Assembly: GCA_963709325.1 (NCBI GenBank)
Contig: CAVPVV010000003.1
Coordinates: 4,402,001-4,466,000, forward strand
Length of the DNA: 64,000 nt
Direction of reading: 5' to 3'
Source: VFZN01 sp963709325
GTDB taxonomy: Bacteria > Acidobacteriota > Vicinamibacteria > Vicinamibacterales > UBA2999
Position 1 is the stretch's first letter; every line of letters starts with the position of its first letter. The notes under the pieces are model-generated. The model was given only the letters and a program-made list of their open reading frames with translations, was not told the origin of the DNA and ran no database searches. Shown here in pieces: positions 25,858 to 34,390 of this stretch. A program made the position numbers and the translations under genes.

Positions 25858-26460
25858 GGCTCGTCGTCTTCCTTACGTCACGGTCAGGGCGAGGCCCGAA
25901 AAGCCATTGTTGCCTCTGCTGGGATCATTGCTTGGACTCAAGCCGCGCTGCGATGCGTTCGCTCGCGACTCGTAATACCTGCTTCACATCCTCAAACCGC
26001 GTCTCCGGCAGATTGTTGAAGTCCATGAGCCGGTGCGGCAAACTGAATCGCCGGAGCGCGCGAATCACCATCTCGGTTTGCCGATCGCGCGTGGCATCTT
26101 GAATCACGAACCGCACTTCCTGGAGGGCGACGTTCCGATGCTGGTACTCGCCGAGAATCTCCCGATCGGCCTTCTGCAACGCGCAGAACAGGCTCCGTTT
26201 GCCGCTGGCCTCGTCATCGTCACATACCCGATCGTCATGGCGATTCCACACGGAAGCGTCTCCAAGAAGCGCATCGGCCCGCCGGAGAATGCGGAGATCG
26301 TCTGCCGTCGCGGGCTGGTCGCGCGATTCAATCGCCATTTGCTGACGCGCCCAAATGCCAACGACCGCCGCCGTTAGAAGCGCCAGCGTCCAAACAATCG
26401 AGCGCCGTTTCATGGCATTGTCAGCTTAGAGCCCGGACAGGCTTCGGCTTGTCCGCCCAA
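25791..26460 (-). mobile_element. Putative integron gene cassette
   Basis: The cassette would begin on the minus strand at TTGGGC of GTTGGGC (26461-26455). This is exactly complementary to the R'' core GCCCAAC at 25857-25851, the relation expected between the two ends of one cassette. It has a short leader of about 45 bases, a single gene (26413-25925) and an attC at its end, for a length of about 670 bp. No integron integrase or attI is seen in the window. Confidence 0.6.
25925..26413 (-). CDS. Cassette-borne protein of unknown function
   Basis: A 162-aa protein with an N-terminal anchor or signal (MKRRSIVWTLALLTAAVVGI) followed by a charged, mostly helical domain: ILRRADALLGDASVWNRHDD, then CDDDEASGKRSLFCALQKAD, and later HRLMDFNNLPETRFEDVKQV. 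Two Cys, in VCDDD and LFCAL, are close together. I do not recognise the family. It probably acts in the periplasm or at the inner membrane. It is the only gene of the putative cassette, lies antisense to the transposase, and is not disrupted. Confidence 0.75.
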   Translation of the reverse strand: MKRRSIVWTLALLTAAVVGIWARQQMAIESRDQPATADDLRILRRADALLGDASVWNRHDDRVCDDDEASGKRSLFCALQKADREILGEYQHRNVALQEVRFVIQDATRDRQTEMVIRALRRFSLPHRLMDFNNLPETRFEDVKQVLRVASERIAARLESKQ

Positions 26461-26461
26461 C

Positions 26462-26720
26462 TATGAGTAGGCCGACCGGCATATCACGGCCGGCCCAGCG
26501 AGGCTCGCAGCATATCAGCAGATGGGCCGCGTCGAAGAATGTCTGCAACTTCATACGGTCACAGGCACTTATTGGACGAAGCAGTCGCCCGCGAGACCTC
26601 AATAGGCCGACCTGCATAACACCCCGCCAGGTCGCGGCATATCGCGGCTGAACGGATTGGTCCTGAGAAGTCGCGTAGTGTTGACCAATCCGCCAGAAGG
26701 CCCCGAACGAGTGCCGATTG
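26462..26720. other. Non-coding part of the IS5 element with repeated and inverted motifs
   Basis: No convincing gene is present. TAGGCCGACC followed by GGCATAT or TGCATAA occurs twice (26468 and 26602), and GCATATC recurs several times. An inverted repeat GGATTGGTC / GACCAATCC spans 26654-26692. The role is unknown; it may be a remnant of an earlier cassette or of an attI-like region. Confidence 0.4.
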
Positions 26721-26811
26721 GGTTTTGTTACAGGCTCTTAGGGTTTGCACGCGTGCTTCCCAAAGAGCTCTTCGAGCCGTCCTTCGAGGTCTTCGAGCCT
26801 TCGTGGTTTCT

Positions 26812-27789
26812 TTACCTGGCGCTGCCGGCTGGCGCCGTGATCGCCTTTATCGCCGTGTCGAGCTGGTCCTTCGTCATCTGCCCCGGGTTGTAGAGGCTGA
26901 CGGTGCTGTCACGCTTGATGAACACCAGCGTCGGCGTGGTCGAGACGCCGTAGCGCGTGAACAGCTCGCCGCTGACCGGCACGGTACTCTCGAGCATCCA
27001 GGGATAGAACTCCTGGCGCACCTTCCGGATGTAGGCCTTCTCCTCGTCGGGCGGCGCCGGCCGGCGATTCGCGACGTAGCCGTATCGCTGCGTCGGCGAG
27101 ATGATCGTCAGTCCGGTGGCGGCGTAGGCCTGCCGCAGCTCGTCGAGGATCGGGCTCATCGCCTTGCAGTCGGGACACCAGTGGGCCCAGAGGAACAGCA
27201 CCACGGGCTTCCCCTTCAGGCTGGCCAGGTTTGGCGTGGTGCCGGCGAGCGCTTCGCTCGACGCGATCTCAAAGGCGGGCTGCCCCTCGAGGCTCAGGAG
27301 ATTGATGTTCTTGTTGATGCGCTGGATGATCGATGTGTCCTTGTAGGTGTCGGCTTCCTTGCGCAGGAAGTACACAGCTTCGGATCGGTTGCCACGCGCT
27401 GCCTGCACCTGTGCGCGCACTTCGATCGCCGCCCCGATGGCGATTGGCAGCCGCGGCTCGTCGTCCATCGTCCGCGTCTTGAGCGCGTCCAGGCACATGT
27501 CGTAGGTGTCGAGCGCGTACTGCTCGGCCTTGTCGTACTCCTTCTGACCGAGGGCGCCGCGACCAAGCCAGGAAAAGGCCTCGAGATACTCCGGCGTGAT
27601 TCCCTTCTCCGTGCGGTAGGCGGCGGCGACGGCCTCGGCGCCTGGCAGGTCACCGTTGTTGATGACGGCGCGGACCTGCTGAATGAGGTTCTGCGGCGCG
27701 GCCGCTGGCGCCTGCGTGGCGGCCGCCGGCGTCAAGGCCACAGGCAAAAGGCACAGGGCACAAACGACGACTACGGCCGCTTTGCGCAT
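26812..27789 (-). CDS. Exported TlpA-like thioredoxin with helical N-terminal domain
   Basis: A 325-aa protein. The signal peptide MRKAAVVVVCALCLLPVALT...AAA is partly coded by an AAAGGCACAGGGCAC-type repeat. Residues about 35-165 are helical and TPR-like (YDKAEQYALDTYDMCLDALK). The C-terminal half is a TlpA/thioredoxin domain with active site WAHWCPDCKAM and cis-Pro VSTTPTLVFI. It probably works as a periplasmic disulfide reductase or similar. The stop codon falls at the edge of the split CACGAAGG repeat, and the start is divergent from the hybrid kinase gene with 87 bp between. Confidence 0.9.
   Translation of the reverse strand: MRKAAVVVVCALCLLPVALTPAAATQAPAAAPQNLIQQVRAVINNGDLPGAEAVAAAYRTEKGITPEYLEAFSWLGRGALGQKEYDKAEQYALDTYDMCLDALKTRTMDDEPRLPIAIGAAIEVRAQVQAARGNRSEAVYFLRKEADTYKDTSIIQRINKNINLLSLEGQPAFEIASSEALAGTTPNLASLKGKPVVLFLWAHWCPDCKAMSPILDELRQAYAATGLTIISPTQRYGYVANRRPAPPDEEKAYIRKVRQEFYPWMLESTVPVSGELFTRYGVSTTPTLVFIKRDSTVSLYNPGQMTKDQLDTAIKAITAPAGSAR
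27733..27765. repeat. AGGCACAGGGCACAAAC-type simple repeat coding for a signal-peptide core
   Basis: The plus strand has GGCCACAGGCAAAAGGCACA followed by GGGCACAAAC. On the minus strand it reads CALCLLPVA, the core of the signal peptide of the TlpA-like protein. It is similar in type to the repeat at 6564. Confidence 0.45.
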
Positions 27790-27876
27790 GCGGCGAGCAT
27801 ATCACCCGGGTGCCCGCGGGTGCGGACAGTGCGAGGGGTGCCATTCGAGGATAGAATCAACCTCGGCCGTGCCCCG

Positions 27877-30800
27877 ATGAGTCCCCGAGCGATCAAACGT
27901 TCGCTGCTGTCGCTGGCGATTCTGTTCGTCTGCGCCGCAGTCGGGGCGGCCCAGCCCTCGGCGCCGACGCATGCGGCCTCGGCAGGTGGAGACCGTCGCA
28001 GCCCGGAAGAGGGGCGTCCGTTCGTCCGCACCTACGCGCCACTGGATGTGAACGCGGCGGGGCAGAACTGGGCCATCGTCCAGGACAAGCGCGGGGTGAT
28101 CTACGTCGGCAGCCAGAGCGGCGTGATCGAGTTCGACGGTGTGAACTGGCGCCTGATCGAGACCGCGAACTTCAGCACCGTCCGCTCGCTGGCGATCGAC
28201 GACGCGGGCACCATTTTCGTCGGCACCGTCCTCGACTTCGGGTACCTCGCACCCGACGAGGCGGGGTCCCTTCGATACGTGTCGCTGGGCGACAAGGTGC
28301 CCGAGAATGCGCGGGGCTTCGCCGACGTCTGGCGCACCTTCGCGACCGATGATGGCGTGCTGTTCCAGGCCGAACAGGCCATCTTCCGTTGGGCGAACGG
28401 CACGATCGCCGTCATTCGGCCGCCATCGCGGTTCAATCGGGCATCGCTCGTAGACGGAAAGCTGCACGTCACGCTCCCGGAAACGGGCGTGAACGTGCTC
28501 GAGGGCGACACCCTCCGACCCTTGCCGGGCACGGCGTCCCTCGGGGGGGAGGTTTATCCCGTCATCCTCCGCTACGACGACAAGCGGCTCCTGATCGGCA
28601 CCCGGTTCAACGGCTTCTTCCTCTACGACGGTGCCACCCTGACGCGTTTTGCGACCGGCCTCGACGACTACCTGAAGGCCGCGTCGCTCTACAAGGGCAT
28701 CCAGCTGCCCGATGGCACGTTCGCGCTCGCCACCACGAATGCAGGCCTGGCACTGATGGATCGGCAGGGCGGCGCGATCATGACGTTGCGCCGTGAGCAG
28801 GGGCTGCCGTCGAACGCCATCTATCATCTGTTCGCCGATCGCGAGGGCGCGATCTGGACCGCGGGCGAGCGTGGCATTGGCCGCGTCGAGTTCCCGTCTC
28901 CGGCAACTGCGTTCAGCGAAGCCGATGGATTTCCCGGCTACTGGGTCCTGACGCGCTTCCAGGGTCTTCTGTACGCCGCCTGGCAGGGCGGTGTGAACTA
29001 CCTGGTGCCGGCCACCGCCACCACCGCGGCGCACTTCGCGCCCGTCGGCGGGATCGGGCAGCAGAGTTGGGCGTTCGCGGAGATGACCGACGCGTCGGGC
29101 CGGCGGCCGCCGGTCGTGGCCGTGGCTTCGACCGACGGGCTCTACGAACTCCGCAGCGAAACCGCGGTCGCGATCCATGCCCCGCGCGACAGCACTTTCC
29201 GGGCCGCGGCGCTCGAACGCTCGCGGGTGGATCCGTCCCGCCTGTGGGTGGGCCTCTTCGATGGCCTGGCGTCGTTTCGTTGGGTCGATGGCGTGTGGAT
29301 CAACGAAGGGCGAGTGCCAGGTGTTCCGGAGCAGATCCGGTCGCTCGCCGAGGACGAGGACGGACGCCTATGGGCCGGCACCAACGCGATGGGGCTCCTG
29401 CGACTGACATTCTCCGAAAAAGCGGCGCCCGGCGCGAGGCGCCCCGACGCCACCGTCGAGCACTTCGGTGAGAAGGACGGCCTGCCGGCGCGCGGTGTCT
29501 TCGCTGGCCGCATTCACGACCGGATCTACTTCGGGCCCTGGGCAGCCGCCCAGGACAACATCGTTGCCACCTGGGACGCCGCGAACCGGCGATTCGTCCA
29601 GGACGAGACGATCGGCCACCTGCCGAACGACCGGCTGAGGGGCAGCTTCGGGCTCGCCGAGGGACCGAACGGCGGGATCCTGGCGAACGCCGGGAAGGGC
29701 ACCCGCGTCCTCTCGCCCGACGGAAAGGGCGGGTGGAAGGTTGACGAGACCCTCTTCAGCCGTTTCGGGGCGATCCCGATCGGGTTCCCGTTCGTCGAGC
29801 GGGGTGAGATCGCCTGGTTCGGATGGAAGAACCAGTTCGTCCGCTTCGACATGAAGAAGGCGGCGGCGCCGATGCCGCCCTTCCAGGTGCTCGTGCGCCG
29901 GGTCTCGGCCGGCCCGGATCGCGCGCAGTTGCTCTACGGCGGCGGCCTGGCGCCGGTCCCGCCGCGGTTGCCGTCTTCGAGCGATTCGCTCCGGTTCGAG
30001 TTCGCGGCGCCGACCTTCATCGACGAGACCGCCACCCAGTACCAGACGAGGCTCGACGGGCTCGATACCGACTGGACCAACTGGACCAGCGAGTCGCGCC
30101 GCGACTTCACGAATCTCGGGTTCGGGGAGTACCGGTTCCACGTGCGCGCACGCAACGTGACCGGCGCGTCCAGCGGCGAAGCCGTCTACGCCTTCACGAT
30201 ACTGCCGCCGTGGTACCGCAGCTGGTCCGCCTATCTCGCATATCTGCTGATTGCCGCGGCGATTGTCCGCGGCGCCGACCGCGTCATGCGCCGCCGGGTC
30301 GTCGCCAAGGAGCGCGAGCGGGCCCAGTTCACCGAAGCCCGGCTTCGCGCCGAGGCCGCCGAGCAGCTCGCCCGAACCGAGGGCGAGGGCAAGAAGAACA
30401 TCGAGCTGCTGAGCGACATCGGACGCGAGATCACCGCCTCGCTCGAATTCGAAACGATCTTCGGCAAGCTCTACGAACGCGTCAACCAGCTGGCCGACGC
30501 CGGCGTGTTCGGGATTGGCCTCTATCATCCCGAGCGCCACGAAATCGAGTACCGGCTCGCCATCGAACAGGGCAAGCGGTATGCGCCGTACTCGCGGAGC
30601 ACGAAGGATCGCGACCAGTTGCCGGTCTGGTGCATCGAACATCGTGAGCCGGTGTTCATCAACGACCTGCGGGCGGAACACCAGAAGTACGTGAGCCGCT
30701 ACGACGAGCAGAGCCGCAAGCTCGAAGACGGCACGATGTCGAAGACGCCGCAATCGATCATCTACCTGCCGCTCGTGGCCAAGGATCGCGTCCTCGGCGT

Positions 30801-32418
30801 CTTTACCATCCAGAGTTTCGAGAAGCAGGCCTACACCGAGCATCACCTCAGCATGATGCGCAGCCTGGCCTCGTACACGGCCATCGCGCTCGACAATGCC
30901 GCCGCCTACCGGCAGTTGAATGAGCAGGAACACGAGATTCGTAGGCTCTTCGAAGAGGCCGAGCGGGCCCGGGCCACCGCCGAGGAGGCCGACGCCGCCA
31001 AGAGCGCGTTTCTGTCCACGGTGAGCCACGAGCTGCGCACGCCGCTCACCTCGGTGCTCGGCTTCGCCAAGATCATCAAGAAGCGTCTCGACGACCGCAT
31101 CTTCCCGCTGGTGCCGAAGGACGACAGGCGGGTCACCCAGACCATCGACCAGGTAGAAGAGAACCTCAAGGTGGTAGTCAGCGAAGGCGAACGGCTCACC
31201 AAGCTGATCGACGACGTGCTCGATCTCGCGAAGATCGAGGCCGGCAAGCTCGAATGGCACATGGAGGACGTCGCCGTCTCCGACGTCATCGAACGAGCCA
31301 CCGCCGCAACTTCATCGCTCTTCGAGCAGAAGGGCCTCCACCTGGTCAAGGACGTGGCGCCGGATCTGCCGGTGCTCCAGGGCGATCGCGATCGCCTGAT
31401 CCAGGTGGTCATCAACCTGATCTCGAACGCCGTGAAGTTCACCGCCGAAGGGTCGGTGACCTGCCGCGCGGTGCGGAAGGGAGGCGATGTCGTCGTCAGC
31501 GTCGTTGATACCGGTCTCGGCATCGCGCTGGCGGACCAGCCAAAGGTGTTCGAGCGCTTCAAGCAGGTTGGCGACACGCTCACCGACAAGCCGAAGGGTA
31601 CCGGCCTGGGACTGCCGATCTGCCGCGAGATCGTCGAGCACCACGGCGGGCGCATCTGGGTAGAAAGCGCACCCGGAGAGGGGAGCACGTTCTCGTTCAC
31701 GCTGCCGCTGCCGGTTGAGGCGCAAACTTCCTCCTCGGGCCCGATGGAGCTGGCGGCGCTGATCCGGCAGCTCCGCGAACAGGTGGTGGTGACTACGCCC
31801 CGCAACGCCGGACGGCAGACGCGGATCCTCGTTGTCGACGACGAGGCGAACATCCGCGAGCTGCTCACCCAGGAGTTCACCGAGGCTGGTTACATCGTCC
31901 AGACCGCGTCGAACGGTCGCGAGGGCGTCCAGAAGGTCCGCGCCGATCGGCCCGACCTCGTCGTGCTCGACGTGATGATGCCGGAGATGAACGGCTTCGA
32001 CGTTGCCGCGGTGCTCAAGAACGATCCGGCGACGATGGACATCCCGATCGTGATCCTGTCGATCGTCCAGGACCGCGAGCGCGGCTTCCGGCTCGGCGTC
32101 GATCGCTATTTGACCAAGCCGATCGACACCGATCTGCTCTTCAAGGAGGTCGGCACGCTGATCGAGCAGAAGAAGTCGCACAAGCGGGTGCTGGTGGTGG
32201 ACGAGGACGCATCGACGGTGAAGACGCTCACCGACGTCCTGACCGCCCGCGGCTACAGCGTCGTCGAGGCCCGGGGCGAGGACCTGGTCGCCCGCGCCGT
32301 CGCGGTTCAGCCCGACATCATCCTGCTCAACTCGATCTCGTCGGCCCAGTCGCCAGCGGCGCGGATGCTCCGCTTCGAAAAAGGGTTCGAGAACGTCCTG
32401 TTCCTTGTCTACCAGTAG
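27877..32418 (+). CDS. Hybrid sensor kinase: beta-propeller / Y_Y_Y / GAF / HisKA / HATPase / two receivers
   Basis: A 1513-aa protein. After a signal-like segment (MSPRAIKRSLLSLAILFVCA...GAAQ) come two-component-propeller repeats (WAIVQDKRGVIYVGSQSGVI and others), a Y_Y_Y domain, a TM (SAYLAYLLIAAAIVRGADRV) and a GAF domain. The kinase core has H-box STVSHELRTPL with His1051, the N-box INLISNAVKFT, and G boxes VVDTGLGIA and KGTGLGLPICREIV. Receiver 1 has VVDDE and LDVMMPEMNG with Asp1365. Receiver 2 (VLVVDEDAST onward) has Asn1485 where the acceptor Asp should be (IILLNSISS) and is short. It lies 10 bp before the response regulator gene. It probably senses extracellular or periplasmic ligands such as glycans, as in related HTCS proteins. 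Confidence 0.93.
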   Translation: MSPRAIKRSLLSLAILFVCAAVGAAQPSAPTHAASAGGDRRSPEEGRPFVRTYAPLDVNAAGQNWAIVQDKRGVIYVGSQSGVIEFDGVNWRLIETANFSTVRSLAIDDAGTIFVGTVLDFGYLAPDEAGSLRYVSLGDKVPENARGFADVWRTFATDDGVLFQAEQAIFRWANGTIAVIRPPSRFNRASLVDGKLHVTLPETGVNVLEGDTLRPLPGTASLGGEVYPVILRYDDKRLLIGTRFNGFFLYDGATLTRFATGLDDYLKAASLYKGIQLPDGTFALATTNAGLALMDRQGGAIMTLRREQGLPSNAIYHLFADREGAIWTAGERGIGRVEFPSPATAFSEADGFPGYWVLTRFQGLLYAAWQGGVNYLVPATATTAAHFAPVGGIGQQSWAFAEMTDASGRRPPVVAVASTDGLYELRSETAVAIHAPRDSTFRAAALERSRVDPSRLWVGLFDGLASFRWVDGVWINEGRVPGVPEQIRSLAEDEDGRLWAGTNAMGLLRLTFSEKAAPGARRPDATVEHFGEKDGLPARGVFAGRIHDRIYFGPWAAAQDNIVATWDAANRRFVQDETIGHLPNDRLRGSFGLAEGPNGGILANAGKGTRVLSPDGKGGWKVDETLFSRFGAIPIGFPFVERGEIAWFGWKNQFVRFDMKKAAAPMPPFQVLVRRVSAGPDRAQLLYGGGLAPVPPRLPSSSDSLRFEFAAPTFIDETATQYQTRLDGLDTDWTNWTSESRRDFTNLGFGEYRFHVRARNVTGASSGEAVYAFTILPPWYRSWSAYLAYLLIAAAIVRGADRVMRRRVVAKERERAQFTEARLRAEAAEQLARTEGEGKKNIELLSDIGREITASLEFETIFGKLYERVNQLADAGVFGIGLYHPERHEIEYRLAIEQGKRYAPYSRSTKDRDQLPVWCIEHREPVFINDLRAEHQKYVSRYDEQSRKLEDGTMSKTPQSIIYLPLVAKDRVLGVFTIQSFEKQAYTEHHLSMMRSLASYTAIALDNAAAYRQLNEQEHEIRRLFEEAERARATAEEADAAKSAFLSTVSHELRTPLTSVLGFAKIIKKRLDDRIFPLVPKDDRRVTQTIDQVEENLKVVVSEGERLTKLIDDVLDLAKIEAGKLEWHMEDVAVSDVIERATAATSSLFEQKGLHLVKDVAPDLPVLQGDRDRLIQVVINLISNAVKFTAEGSVTCRAVRKGGDVVVSVVDTGLGIALADQPKVFERFKQVGDTLTDKPKGTGLGLPICREIVEHHGGRIWVESAPGEGSTFSFTLPLPVEAQTSSSGPMELAALIRQLREQVVVTTPRNAGRQTRILVVDDEANIRELLTQEFTEAGYIVQTASNGREGVQKVRADRPDLVVLDVMMPEMNGFDVAAVLKNDPATMDIPIVILSIVQDRERGFRLGVDRYLTKPIDTDLLFKEVGTLIEQKKSHKRVLVVDEDASTVKTLTDVLTARGYSVVEARGEDLVARAVAVQPDIILLNSISSAQSPAARMLRFEKGFENVLFLVYQ

Positions 32419-32427
32419 GGGAAGCCA

Positions 32428-32805
32428 GTGAGCCGCACGATTCTGATCGTGGACGACGAACCGCACCTGCGAACGCTGATCCAGCAGACGCTCGAGGAGC
32501 TCGAAGACGAAGGCGTGGAGCTGCTGACGGCATCGAATGGCGAAGAAGCGCTCGCCACCATCCAGTCCGCGAAGCCCAACCTCGTCTTCCTCGATGTGAT
32601 GATGCCGAAATTGAGCGGCTTCGACGTCTGCCAGCGGACCAAGCAGGGACTCGGGCTCACCGACGTCTACATCGTGCTGCTCACCGCAAAGGGGCAGGAG
32701 TTCGATCGTCAGAAGGGCCAGGAAGTGGGCGCTGACCTCTACATGACCAAGCCGTTCGATCCCGACGCGCTGCTGGAAAAGGCGCGCGCGGTGTTGGGTT
32801 TGTGA
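32428..32805 (+). CDS. Single-domain response regulator (CheY-like)
   Basis: A 125-aa receiver with no output domain. It has acidic residues VDDE (9-12), phospho-acceptor Asp56 in VFLDVMMPKLSG, the LLTAKG Thr and Lys108 in YMTKPFD, all in place. Translation starts at GTG 32428. It sits 9 bp after the hybrid kinase and 7 bp before the SpoIIE-like phosphatase gene. It probably relays phosphate from the kinase to a partner-switching output. Confidence 0.93.
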   Translation: MSRTILIVDDEPHLRTLIQQTLEELEDEGVELLTASNGEEALATIQSAKPNLVFLDVMMPKLSGFDVCQRTKQGLGLTDVYIVLLTAKGQEFDRQKGQEVGADLYMTKPFDPDALLEKARAVLGL

Positions 32806-32812
32806 CCGGCCG

Positions 32813-34390
32813 ATGAACCGGGTCGCGCTGAAGCAGGTGATCGGCCGCTCGGCCGAGACCCGCCAGCTGGTGGACGCCCTGGCCGTCGCGCTCGGCGCGG
32901 CGGTGAGCGTCGAGGACGCCGAGGGACGATTGCTGCACGGCGCGCATGGGGCCCACGAGGTCGAGCGCTTCCCGGTGACGCTCGGGGAAGCGAGTCTCGG
33001 CTGGGTCAGAGGGCCAGCCCACGCGAGCCCGCTGGCGCGGGTCCTCGATCATCTGGTCGCGCGGGAGGCCGAGAAGAAAGCGCTCGGCGCCGAGGTCCTG
33101 CACCTGTATCGCGAGCTCAACCTGATCTACAGCTTCTCGGAGAAGCTGGCCGCGCTGCTCGAAGTCGAGCGGGTCGCGGCGCTCACGCTGCAGGAGGCGC
33201 GGCACATGATCGTCGCCACCGACGGCGTGATCATGCTGCTCGACGAGGAAACCGGAGCGCTCAGCGCGGTGGCCGGGTTCGGCGAAGAGATGCCGGCGCT
33301 CGAGGGGTTCCGGCGCGGCCGGGGCATCATCGGGACGATTGCCGCGACCGGCAACGCCGAGATCGTCAACGACGTGGACACCGATCCGCGCCGTGTCACG
33401 GAGCAGAGCAGCGTCAAGGCGCTGGTGGCCGCGCCGCTGAAGGTGGGGGAGCGGGTGACCGGGGTGATCGCGCTCGGCAGCACTTTGCCGATGCCCTACA
33501 CCGCCGGCGAGTTGAAGCTGCTGAGCACGCTCGCGCTGCAGACCGCGACGGCGATCGAGAACGCGCGGCTCTTCGAACGCACCGTGCAGGCGGCCCACGA
33601 GCGCGAGCGGCTGATGGCCCTCCATCAGCAAGCGGAGATCGCAAGGGCCAAACTCGAAAGCGAGATGGCGCTGGCGGCCCGGATCCAATCGGCGCTGTTC
33701 CCCTCGGAACTGCCCAGCCTGCCGGGCTACGACATGGCCGCCCGCAACCGCCCGGCGCGGCAATGCGGCGGCGACTACTACGACGCGATACTTGCCGCGA
33801 CCCAGGGCGACCAGGAGCGGGTGCTGCTCTGTGTCGCCGACGTCTCGGGCAAGGGGCTGCCGGCGTCGCTGGTGATGAGCAATATGCAGGCGACACTGCG
33901 GGCGCTGCTCGGGCGGGAGCCATCGCTGCCGGCGCTGGCCGCGCGGGCCAGCGAGCTGCTGTTTGCCGCGACCGCACCGGAGAAGTACGTGACGGCCGCC
34001 CTCGTGGACCTCGACCCCTCGTCGGGTGCGTTCCGGTTCGTGAGCGCGGGCCACACCGACGCGCTGTTGCTCCGGGCGGACGGCGAGGTGGTGGCGCTGT
34101 CGTCCACCGGCCCGCCGCTGGGTCTGCTGCCGCCGGGGCCGCCCTTCGACGAACGGGAACTGACCATCGGGCCCGGCGACACACTACTTCTCTTCTCCGA
34201 CGGCGTCCCGGAAGCGCAGAACCTAGCCGACGCCGAGTACGGCGACGCGCGGCTCACCGAATGCGTCCGCGCCGGCGCCGGCCTCGGCAGCGCCGCGCTC
34301 GTCGATCACGTCCTGGCCTCGATCGACGCCTTCGTCGGCAGTGCGCCGCAGTTCGACGACATCACGTTACTTGTCGTCCGCCGCAGCTGA
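32813..34390 (+). CDS. GAF-domain SpoIIE/PP2C-type serine phosphatase
   Basis: A 525-aa cytoplasmic protein, RsbU-like. Residues about 105-260 form a GAF domain (SEKLAALLEVERVAALTLQE, then GRGIIGTIAATGNAEIVNDV). A coiled linker follows (about 255-295). The PP2C/SpoIIE domain has metal-binding motifs CGGDYYDAI, CVADVSGKGLPASLVMS, VSAGHTDALLLR and LLFSDGVPEA. Such enzymes dephosphorylate anti-sigma-factor antagonists. No antagonist or RsbW-like gene lies next to it. It ends just before the repeat at 34391, in an operon with the kinase and the receiver. Confidence 0.93.
   Translation: MNRVALKQVIGRSAETRQLVDALAVALGAAVSVEDAEGRLLHGAHGAHEVERFPVTLGEASLGWVRGPAHASPLARVLDHLVAREAEKKALGAEVLHLYRELNLIYSFSEKLAALLEVERVAALTLQEARHMIVATDGVIMLLDEETGALSAVAGFGEEMPALEGFRRGRGIIGTIAATGNAEIVNDVDTDPRRVTEQSSVKALVAAPLKVGERVTGVIALGSTLPMPYTAGELKLLSTLALQTATAIENARLFERTVQAAHERERLMALHQQAEIARAKLESEMALAARIQSALFPSELPSLPGYDMAARNRPARQCGGDYYDAILAATQGDQERVLLCVADVSGKGLPASLVMSNMQATLRALLGREPSLPALAARASELLFAATAPEKYVTAALVDLDPSSGAFRFVSAGHTDALLLRADGEVVALSSTGPPLGLLPPGPPFDERELTIGPGDTLLLFSDGVPEAQNLADAEYGDARLTECVRAGAGLGSAALVDHVLASIDAFVGSAPQFDDITLLVVRRS

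Larger units (their letters stand above)
24751..26737 (+). mobile_element. IS5-family element of about 2 kb with passenger DNA
   Basis: The left end GAGCGTGTAACAAAACC (24751-24767) and the reverse complement of the right end, GAGCCTGTAACAAAACC (26737-26721), match at 16 of 17 bases. Both are flanked by TTA (24748-24750 and 26738-26740), a TNA-type 3-bp target duplication typical of the IS1031/IS427 branches of IS5. The transposase takes up only the first 870 bp. The remaining 1.1 kb holds an attC-like site and a cassette-like gene. No second copy of the terminal repeat is seen just after the transposase. Confidence 0.8.
24705..26816. repeat. CACGAAGG palindromic repeat, split into two halves by the IS5 element
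   Basis: The left half (24705-24747) contains GAAACCACGAAGGCACGAAG and further CACGAAG units. The right half (26756-26816) contains CTTCGAGCCTTCGTGGTTTC in reverse. With the DNA 24751-26740 removed, the two halves form one interrupted palindrome between the convergent genes ending at 24698 and 26812. It belongs to the same family as the repeat at 34391. Confidence 0.7.

Noticed and set aside
26455..26737. attI site or integron integrase promoter upstream of the cassette
   Set aside because: GTTGGGC alone is present; no integrase gene and no known attI arrangement could be recognised.
29368..31260. 630-codon minus-strand frame opposite the hybrid kinase
   Set aside because: Antisense shadow; the kinase motifs prove the plus strand to be coding.
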